Assembly (NCBI GenBank): GCA_005884715.1
Contig: VAZZ01000085.1
Coordinates: 1-7,394 of the forward strand
Length of the DNA stretch: 7,394 nucleotides
Reading direction: 5' to 3'
From: Alphaproteobacteria bacterium
GTDB lineage: Bacteria; Pseudomonadota; Alphaproteobacteria; Rhizobiales; Aestuariivirgaceae
Of this stretch, positions 1 through 5,449 are shown one piece after another. The notes beneath the pieces are model-generated. The model did no database searches. It saw only the letters and a list, made by a program, of their open reading frames with translations, and was not told the origin of the DNA. The stretch's first letter is position 1. Each line of letters begins with the position of its first letter. The translations under genes and the position numbers were made by a program.

Positions 1-170
1 TCCCTCGGCCCCAGCCGCGCCACGTCGACCAACGCCGCCGGCCCGACGATCCCCAGCCGCATCCAGTTGAGCAGCTCCGTGCCGCCTGCGATCACCACCG
101 CATTTGGCGCGCCGAGCGCCGTCACCGCCGCGTCCGCGCCGTCCGGCGCCGAATAGGAGAACTCCTGCAT
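1..170 (-). CDS. Molybdenum hydroxylase FAD-binding subunit, N-terminal part (cut by window edge)
   Basis: The first 56 residues of a CoxM/YagS/XdhB-like flavoprotein subunit, which passes electrons from the 2Fe-2S subunit to FAD in xanthine dehydrogenase or aldehyde oxidoreductase-type complexes. The visible basis is the start MQEFSYSAPDGADAAV followed by AGGTELLNWMRLG at residues 28-40, the usual FAD-pyrophosphate loop of this family, and then the strand ALVDVARL. The ATG at 168-170 sits one base after the stop of the 2Fe-2S gene on the same strand, and an AGGA six bases before it lies inside the end of that gene, so the two are surely co-transcribed and probably coupled. The usual operon order is Fe-S, FAD, molybdopterin subunit; the last would lie beyond the left edge. 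Substrate cannot be told. The FAD-domain call is firm; the rest of the protein is not visible. Confidence 0.88.
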   Translation of the reverse strand, partial: MQEFSYSAPDGADAAVTALGAPNAVVIAGGTELLNWMRLGIVGPAALVDVARLGPR

Positions 171-171
171 C

Positions 172-702
172 TCACGTCCTCCGCATGCGTTGGGCGGCGT
201 CAAGCACCGCGGCGGTGATCTGGGGATAGGCCGAACAGCGGCAGAGGTTGCCGCTCATCCACTCGCGCACCGTGGCCTCATCGGTGGCGTGACCTTCCTG
301 GATGCACGCGACCGCCGAGATCACCTGGCCGGGCGTGCAATAGCCGCACTGGAACGCGTCATGGTCGATGAAGGCCTGCTGCACCGGGTGCAGCTTGCCG
401 TCCTTGGCCGCCAGCCCTTCAACCGTCGTCACCTCGCGCCCGGCGCACTGGACGAGGAAGGTCAGGCAGGCGTTCATTCGCTGGCCGTCGATCAGCACGG
501 TGCAGGCGCCGCAGGCGCCCTCGTTGCAGCCCTTCTTCGCCCCGGTCAGGCCGGCCTGCTCGCGCAGCCAATCCAGCAAACTGACGCGGTTCTCCACCCG
601 CACCGTGCGGCGCTCGCCGTTGACGGTGAGGGTGATTTGGTGGCGGACAGCGCCAGCCGCCTCGGCGACAGGTCCGGCGAAAGTGGCGGTGGCGGTGGCC
701 AT
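172..702 (-). CDS. Molybdenum hydroxylase 2Fe-2S subunit (YagT/CoxS/XdhA-like)
   Basis: A 176-residue iron-sulfur subunit that carries electrons from the molybdenum site to FAD. Residues about 22-98 form a plant-ferredoxin-type domain with the first cluster ligands C59, C64, C67 and C79 (motif CNEGACGACTVL, then NACL). Residues about 105-170 form the helical [2Fe-2S]-binding domain with C119, C122, C154 and C156 (CGYCTPGQ and GNLCRC). All eight ligands are present and the length is normal. The N-terminus (about 20 Ala/Thr-rich residues) has no twin-arginine motif, so unlike E. coli PaoA/YagT no Tat export is evident and a cytoplasmic enzyme is likely. The ATG at 700-702 is supported by a GGAG nine bases upstream. 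It heads an operon with the FAD subunit. Substrate (xanthine, aldehyde, isoquinoline or another) cannot be decided from this subunit. GC content is clearly higher than in the genes to the right. Confidence 0.93.
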   Translation of the reverse strand: MATATATFAGPVAEAAGAVRHQITLTVNGERRTVRVENRVSLLDWLREQAGLTGAKKGCNEGACGACTVLIDGQRMNACLTFLVQCAGREVTTVEGLAAKDGKLHPVQQAFIDHDAFQCGYCTPGQVISAVACIQEGHATDEATVREWMSGNLCRCSAYPQITAAVLDAAQRMRRT

Positions 703-944
703 GGCGCTGGTCTCCAGGATTTTGACGACGCGTGAACTCGTGCGGCATCATGCGATCTCCCCTCCAGCCCCCACAACAACCAACTTCGCTCGCCCAGGTT
801 CCGCGCGAGAGGCGCAATCTTTTCTGAATGTGACCTGAAAAGTTCGTCCGATCCAGTGACCGCCACCCGCCTTCACAAGAAAAGCGGGTATCAAATCAAG
901 GGCTCACGAAGTACAGTAAATAAAATCGATAGCTCAGATATCCA
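703..944. other. Divergent intergenic spacer between the hydroxylase operon and pabA
   Basis: A 242-base stretch between two divergently read genes, which must hold the promoter of the minus-strand hydroxylase operon and probably one for pabA. No convincing -35/-10 pair or operator palindrome could be picked out by eye. The right part (about 870-944) is visibly AT-richer than the left, and the base composition changes across this spacer. A plus-strand frame is open from 736 to the TGA at 946-948, overlapping the pabA ATG in the ATGA manner usual for coupled genes. Its only start-like codon is a GTG at 856-858 without a Shine-Dalgarno sequence, and its translation resembles nothing I know. Confidence 0.5.
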
Positions 945-1467
945 ATGATCCTCGTCATCGATAATTACGACAGCTTCGTCCACAATGTGACGCGCTATTT
1001 GCGCGAATTGGGTGCCGAGGCCCAAGTGAAGCGCAATGACGCCCTCACCGTCGATGCGATCGATCGTGACATCAAGGGCATCGTGATTTCGCCCGGCCCC
1101 TGCACACCCCATGAGGCCGGCATCTCGCTCGATATCCCTTGGCCATCAATGCATCGGCGAGGCCTTTGGCGGCAAAATAACGCGCGCCAGACGCCCGATG
1201 CATGGCGAGGCCTCCGCCATTCGCCATCAGGGTCAAGGCGTGCTGTCCGGCATTCCCGATGGGTTCAATGCCGGACGCTATCACTCCTTGATCGCCGAGC
1301 TTGATGGCGATGAACCCTTGTCCGTCACCGCAAGATCGGAAGATGGCGAGATCATGGGGCTTGAACATAGATGGCACCCGACCTTCGGCGTGCAGTTCCA
1401 TCCCGAATCCGTTTTGACCGAACATGGCTATGACATATTGCGCAATTTCCTCAAAGGCGCGCGATGA
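945..1467 (+). pseudogene. pabA: Broken pabA/trpG-type glutamine amidotransferase (internal deletion, catalytic Cys lost)
   Basis: Class I glutamine amidotransferase that would supply ammonia to aminodeoxychorismate (or anthranilate) synthase. The N-terminal half reads from ATG 945 (MILVIDNYDSFVHNVTRYL, then SPGPCTPHEAGISLD, residues 49-63). The C-terminal half reads in another frame to the TGA at 1465-1467: LGHQCIGEAFGG, then RPMHGEASAI, RYHSLI and GVQFHPESVLTEHG, including the triad His and Glu. Between the Asp codon at 1131-1133 and the CTT (of LGHQ) at 1138-1140 only four bases remain, where E. coli PabA has about 15 residues including the nucleophile of GVC-LGHQ. About 41 bases are thus missing, the frame is shifted, and the Cys is gone. 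Translation from 945 stops at 1302-1304. Neither fragment can be an amidase. The intact 3' end overlaps pabC by ATGA. PabA is preferred over TrpG only because of this neighbour. No good ribosome binding site precedes the start, and no pabB lies upstream. Confidence 0.88.
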
Positions 1468-2315
1468 GCGCGACAGTCTGGTTCAACGGAAGACTGATCA
1501 AGGATGCATCGCTTTCCATCGATCCTTCCGATCGTGGGCTCCTTCTGGGTGACGGGCTTTTCGAGACCATCGCCATCTTCAATGGCAAGGCCATCTGGCT
1601 TGACGATCATCTCCAGCGCCTGCGGGCAGGCGCGGCAACACTCGGTCTGACGGCTGACCGTACCCATATTGAAACCGCTGCGAGGGATCTGCTGAGCGAG
1701 GCTCGGGGCTATCACGGCATCATGCGCATTACGCTGACCCGTGGCCCGGGTCTACGCGGCCTCGCGGCGGAAGGTTCAAGACCAGGCCTCCTCCTCACTC
1801 TCAACCCGTGGGCCAAGGAAACGCTCTTCGTCCCGGCGAAGCTCATGACATCATCGATCAGGCGCAATGAGACCTCTCCCGCTTCGCGTCTCAAGACACT
1901 TTCTTATATCGACAACATACTGGCCGCGCGCGAGGCGTCTGCCAAAGGATGTGACGATGCGCTTTTCCTCAATTTTCGCGGCAATGTCGCCTCGACGACC
2001 ATTGCCAATCTTTTTGTTTTGCGTGGCGATCGGATCACGACGCCGCCGGTGAGCGCCGGCATTCTTCCCGGTATTGCGCGCAAGAAGTTGCTGGCTTTTG
2101 CCAAAGGCGAAGAGAGGGAGATTGCGCCCGCCGATCTCAGAGGGGCCGATGCGGTATTCCTCACCAACAGCCTGCGCCTGATCCGTCCTGTCCATTCCCT
2201 TGACGGAACGCCATTACGCCGCAATGACGCAGCGCTTGCCGGATTGATCGAAAAACTTTGCGGCCTGATCGCCGAAGAATCAGGCATCGATCCCCGCGTG
2301 GTCGATGCGCTTTGA
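1464..2315 (+). CDS. pabC: Class IV PLP aminotransferase-fold enzyme, probable aminodeoxychorismate lyase
   Basis: A 283-residue fold-type IV PLP enzyme. By context it is PabC, which releases pyruvate from 4-amino-4-deoxychorismate to give p-aminobenzoate for folate. Visible features: the N-terminal DRGLLLGDGLFET (residues 23-35), HLQRLRAGAATLGL, the PLP lysine K144 in SRLKTLSYIDNILAAREA, GNVASTTIANLF (173-184), then TPPVSAGILPGIAR. Length is normal. The ATG overlaps the pabA stop by four bases and is preceded by AAAGG six bases upstream, so translational coupling to pabA was expected. Oddity: the family position that normally holds a Glu contacting the pyridine nitrogen of PLP (GxVxE; E. coli PabC has GWVTE) is Ser177 here. 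That may be a clade variant, altered specificity, or an early sign of decay. D-amino acid or branched-chain aminotransferase is the alternative; the pabA neighbour favours the lyase. Confidence 0.8.
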   Translation: MSATVWFNGRLIKDASLSIDPSDRGLLLGDGLFETIAIFNGKAIWLDDHLQRLRAGAATLGLTADRTHIETAARDLLSEARGYHGIMRITLTRGPGLRGLAAEGSRPGLLLTLNPWAKETLFVPAKLMTSSIRRNETSPASRLKTLSYIDNILAAREASAKGCDDALFLNFRGNVASTTIANLFVLRGDRITTPPVSAGILPGIARKKLLAFAKGEEREIAPADLRGADAVFLTNSLRLIRPVHSLDGTPLRRNDAALAGLIEKLCGLIAEESGIDPRVVDAL

Positions 2316-2373
2316 CCTTGTCAGGCTGGATCATGGGGACTAGTTTGCCAGCCGGAACCCTAAGGATCTTGTC

Positions 2374-3024
2374 ATGAAATTCTTTGTCGATACTGCCGAA
2401 ATCAAGGAAATCAAGGAACTCGCCGCGACTGGCCTTTTGGATGGCGTGACCACCAATCCCTCCCTCGTCGCCAAATCCGGCCGTGACTTCAAGGAGGTGA
2501 TCGCTGAGATCTGCAACGCCGTGGAAGGTCCGGTCTCGGCTGAAGTGACCGCACTCGATGCCGACACGATGATCACTGAAGGCAGGAAGCTCGCCAAGAT
2601 CGCCAAGAATGTCGCCGTGAAGGTGCCGCTCACTCTTGATGGCCTGAAGGCCTGCCGCACATTGAGCCAGGCCGGAACCATGGTGAATGTGACGCTCTGT
2701 TTCAGCGCCAATCAGGCCCTGCTCGCCGCCAAGTCCGGCGCCACGTTTATTTCGCCCTTCATCGGCCGGCTCGATGACATCAATATCGACGGCATGGAGC
2801 TCATCCGCGAGGTCCGCCAGATCTATGACAATTACGATTTCACCACGGAGATCCTGGCCGCCTCGATCCGCACCGCCAATCACGTCAGGGAAGCGGCCTT
2901 GATCGGCGCCGATGTGGTCACCGTGCCGCCTGCCGTGCTGAAGGGTCTCGCCAAGCACCCCTTGACCGACAAGGGCATCGAATCCTTTCTGGCCGACTGG
3001 AAGAAGACCGGCCAAGCGATCTGA
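2374..3024 (+). CDS. tal: Short transaldolase (TalC/FSA family), transaldolase-type active site
   Basis: A 216-residue single-domain TIM-barrel aldolase of the TalC/MipB/FSA group. It would move a dihydroxyacetone unit between sugar phosphates in the non-oxidative pentose phosphate pathway. Motifs: MKFFVDTAEI at the start, DGVTTNPSL (residues 23-31), the Schiff-base lysine K83 in VAVKVPLT, TLCFSANQALLAAKSGATFISPFIGRLDD (107-135), and AASIRTANHV. At the positions where E. coli fructose-6-phosphate aldolase has Gln59 and Tyr131, this protein has Glu57 and Phe129, as in true transaldolases, so a transaldolase is more likely than an FSA despite the common 'fsa' label. Start supported by AAGGA seven bases upstream of ATG 2374. 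It is separated from pabC by 58 bases and from xerC by 82. Fully intact, with no frameshift. Confidence 0.92.
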   Translation: MKFFVDTAEIKEIKELAATGLLDGVTTNPSLVAKSGRDFKEVIAEICNAVEGPVSAEVTALDADTMITEGRKLAKIAKNVAVKVPLTLDGLKACRTLSQAGTMVNVTLCFSANQALLAAKSGATFISPFIGRLDDINIDGMELIREVRQIYDNYDFTTEILAASIRTANHVREAALIGADVVTVPPAVLKGLAKHPLTDKGIESFLADWKKTGQAI

Positions 3025-3035
3025 TTCCCTCTGTT

Positions 3036-3060
3036 CGTCATCCCGGCGGAAGCCGGCGAG
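3036..3060 (+). repeat. REP-like hairpin, single copy
   Basis: Just after the transaldolase stop lies CGTCATCCCGGCGGAAGCCG (from 3037), with a five-pair stem CCGGC (3043-3047) / GCCGG (3052-3056) around a GGAA loop. The GTCAT..CCGGCGRAAGCCGG pattern resembles the small dispersed intergenic palindromes common in alphaproteobacteria and matches the two copies at 5341-5434. No T-tract follows, so it is not a typical intrinsic terminator, although it could stabilise or end the tal transcript. Confidence 0.6.
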
Positions 3061-3106
3061 ATTCGACCTCCATGGTCTCGTAACCATTTGAGCGCTAGTC
3101 TCAGTC

Positions 3107-4007
3107 ATGGCCGAGACACCCGATCTCACGCTTTTCCATGCCGCGCCGGAAACCGCCAAGACGGTCACGGCATGGCTTGCATGGCCGCGATATCAGCCAG
3201 TTCATGGCCTTCCTCACCGATCATCTGGGGGGCGCGCCGACGCTTTCCGATCTGGCTGGCCTCACCCCATCCGATTTCCGCGCCTTCATGGCGCGGCGGC
3301 GCAATCACGGCAGTGGCAGCCGCACGCTGGCGCGCCAGCTTTCCGCCATCCGCAGTTATTTCCGCTTCCTCGAACGGCGCAACACCCTGAGCAATGCAGC
3401 GCTGAGCGTGCTCAGGGCGCCGAAGATTCCTCATGGCGTGCCGAAGCCCTTGTCGGCTTTATCAGCGCGCGATCTCGTCAAGGCTGACACGCTGTCGGGC
3501 GAAGAAATACCGGCCTGGGTCACGGCGCGCGATGCCGCCGTGCTCACTTTGCTCTATGGCTGTGGCTTGCGTATTTCCGAAGCCCTGAACCTCACCCCGC
3601 AAGCGGCCCGGCTCGATCCTTTGACCATCCTCGGCAAGGGCGGCAAGACCCGCATCGTTCCGGTCCTGCCGGCGGCGCGCCAGGCGATCGATGCCTATCT
3701 GAAGCTTTGCCCCTTTGCGCTCGATGCCAAGGCGCCGATGTTCCGCGGTGTGAAGGGTGGCCCGCTCAATGCCCGCAATATACAATTGCTGATCGCGAGG
3801 CTGCGCGGTGCGCTTGGCCTTGCCGATACGGCGACACCGCATGCGCTGCGCCATTCCTTCGCCACCCATCTCCTCGCCTCGGGCGCCGATCTGCGCACCA
3901 TTCAGGAACTGCTCGGCCACGCTTCGCTCTCGACCACGCAGGTTTACACCGAGATCAACACCGACCATCTCCTCGAACAATATTCCAAGGCGCATCCGCG
4001 CGCCTGA
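3107..4007 (+). pseudogene. xerC: Frameshifted tyrosine recombinase XerC (N-terminal deletion)
   Basis: XerC acts with XerD at dif sites to resolve chromosome dimers. The natural start is ATG 3107, giving MAETPDLTLFHAAPETAK and then TAWLAW, an N-terminus like those of alphaproteobacterial XerC. After the Trp codon at 3182-3184 the homologous sequence jumps to another frame at GRDISQFMAFLTDHLGG; about 15 residues (the usual 'L..ER..SxxTLxxY' helix region) and about 47 bases are missing. The rest is intact and, numbered from the in-frame ATG at 3138, keeps all six catalytic residues: R145 (GLRISE), K167 (GKGGK), H235 and R238 (HALRHSFATH), H261 (GHASLSTT) and Y270. Translation from 3107 ends near 3487. 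A restart at 3138 (no ribosome binding site seen) would give 289 residues with a foreign, Arg-rich N-terminus and a damaged core-binding domain. Activity is doubtful but not excluded. Confidence 0.85.
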
Positions 4008-4037
4008 TCCCTGACCCCTGGACTCTGCCATCCTGAT

Positions 4038-5319
4038 ATGCCCATCACGCCCGATCCCGTCTATTCCGACACGGACCTGCCGAAGAAGAGAACTTGCCGA
4101 GCGCGGCATCGATGTGACCCTGATCGAGAAAGGCGTCATTGCCGGCGAACAGTCGAGCCGCAATTGGGGCTGGTGCCGGCAGATGGGCCGCGATCCACGC
4201 GAAATTCCCTTGATCCTTGTGGCGCTCGAAGCCTGGCGCGGCATGAATGCCCGTATCGGCGCCGAGACGGGCTTCCGCCAGTCCGGCATCATCTATCTTT
4301 GCGAGACCGATCAGGAACTGGCGGCGCGGGAAAAATGGAATGAACAGAATGCGAAACCCTTCGGCCTCGATACGCACATCGTTTCAGGCGATGAAGCGGC
4401 GCAGCTGCAACCCGGATCGACCAGGCGCTGGAAGGGTGCCCTTTTCACATCCGCCGATGGCCGCGCCGAGCCCTTCATGGCAGCACCGGCCATCGCCCAT
4501 GGCGCGCGCAGGAAGGGTGCGAAGCTCCTGACAAATTGTGCGGTGCGTGGAATTGAAACATTCGCCGGGCGCGTATCGTCCATTGTCACCGAGAAGGGCC
4601 GCATCGCCTGCGACACGGTGGTGCTGGCGGGCGGCGCCTGGTCCCGCCGTTTCCTCGGCAATCTCGACATCCCCTTCCCGCAGCTTTCCGTCATCAATTC
4701 GGTGATGCGCTGTGCGCCGATCGATACCCCGCTCGAACGCTCCTGCTCGGCCGGCAAATTTTCGATCCGCAAGCGTCTCGATGGCGGCTATACGATTGCT
4801 CATCGCCATCTCTCGGTGGCCGATATCGTGCCCGACTCGTTCCGCCTGTTTCGCGAATTCCTGCCCGCCTTGAAAGTCGACTGGAGCGGCCTGCGCCTGA
4901 GATTCGGCCAGCGCTTCTTCGATGAGGCGCGGCTCAAGCGCCGCTGGGGGCTTGATGAAACATCGCCTTTCGAAGAGGTGCGGATCCTCGATCCGGAACC
5001 CGTCTCCTCCATCCTCGATGAAGCGGCGGCAAGTCTGAAGGATTACTTCCCGGTCTTCCGAAATATGGAGATTGCCCAGCGTTGGGGCGGTGTCATCGAT
5101 GCGACGCCCGATGCCGTGCCGGTGATGTCGCCCATCGAAAAGCTGCCGGGGCTTTATCTCGCCTCCGGATTTTCCGGTCATGGCTTCGGCTTGGGTCCCG
5201 GCGCCGGCAAGCTCATGGCCGATCTCGTCACGGGATCAACACCCTGCGTCGATCCAGAACCCTTCCGCTATACGCGCTATTTCGACGGCACCAATCCGAA
5301 GCCAACGACGGGATTATGA
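4038..5319 (+). pseudogene. Frameshifted DAO-family FAD-dependent oxidoreductase (FAD-binding loop deleted)
   Basis: A glycine/D-amino acid oxidase-like flavoprotein (DAO fold), usually oxidising an amine or amino acid. The start is ATG 4038 (MPITPDPVYSDTDLPKK). Here one expects the first Rossmann strand and GxGxxG loop (DVVVIGGGIIG-like), but after AAGAAG (4083-4088) only four bases remain before CTTGCCGAG, which continues in another frame as LAERGIDVTLIEKG. About 17-18 residues (about 50 bases) are missing. Downstream the protein is intact: GEQSSRNWGWCRQ, DTVVLAGGAWSRR, and the C-terminal FAD-contact region GVIDATPDAVPVMSP then GLYLASGFSGHGFGLGPGAG. Translation from 4038 ends near 4343; a GTG restart at 4114 (401 residues) would lack the dinucleotide-binding loop and could not bind FAD normally. 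It starts 30 bases after xerC, without a clear ribosome binding site. The substrate is unknown; gamma-glutamylputrescine or D-amino acid oxidase relatives are possible. Confidence 0.85.
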
Positions 5320-5340
5320 GGCACGCTGCTCCCCCCGTTT

Positions 5341-5434
5341 CATCACACCGGCGAAAGCCGGTGCCCATTAAATTCCGTCAGCTCGCGCGCAACGAATTTA
5401 GTGGACCCAGCTTTCGCCGCCGGCGGGCGTCATG
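5341..5434. repeat. Paired inverted REP-like element between convergent genes
   Basis: Two copies of the motif seen near 3040, in opposite orientation. The left copy has a perfect seven-pair stem CACCGGC (5346-5352) / GCCGGTG (5357-5363) closing a GAAA loop. The right copy, read on the minus strand, is a diverged version (TCATGACGCCCGCCGGCGGC, then GAAAGCTGGG) covering about 5404-5434. Next to them CATTAAATTC (5366-5375) faces GAATTTAGTG (5394-5403), complementary at nine of ten positions, so the whole can fold into one long imperfect hairpin with a short centre (5376-5393). It sits between the stops of the oxidoreductase and the protease and may act as a two-way transcript end. No T-tract is present. 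A BIME- or MITE-like origin is inferred. Confidence 0.7.
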
Positions 5435-5449
5435 ACACGGAAGATTTAG

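Noticed and set aside
190..735. Long plus-strand open frames opposite the 2Fe-2S gene
   Set aside because: They are antisense shadows in high-GC coding DNA; the minus-strand frame carries all eight cluster cysteines in conserved motifs.
872..894. Possible -35/-10 promoter pair (TTCACA ... TATCAA) for pabA
   Set aside because: The spacing is only 11 bases, too short for a sigma-70-type promoter.
856..948. Small 30-codon GTG-started frame ending in an ATGA overlap with pabA
   Set aside because: No ribosome binding site, no recognisable product, and the spacer shows no other coding signal; kept only as a possible trace of a lost upstream gene.
2324..2353. GGCTGG / CCAGCC inverted repeat between pabC and the transaldolase as terminator or leader element
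   Set aside because: Only six pairs around an 18-base loop, with no T-tract; this could easily arise by chance.
2161..3168. 335-residue minus-strand open frame across the transaldolase
   Set aside because: It is a shadow of the intact tal gene on the other strand, with no known motifs.
3462..4292. 276-residue minus-strand open frame across xerC
   Set aside because: The plus strand carries all the XerC catalytic motifs; the antisense product resembles nothing.
945..4343. Programmed frameshifting or translational bypassing as an explanation for the split genes
   Set aside because: In pabA and the oxidoreductase, essential residues (catalytic Cys, GxGxxG loop) are missing from the DNA altogether, so recoding could not restore a working protein. 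No slippery heptamer was seen at the junctions.
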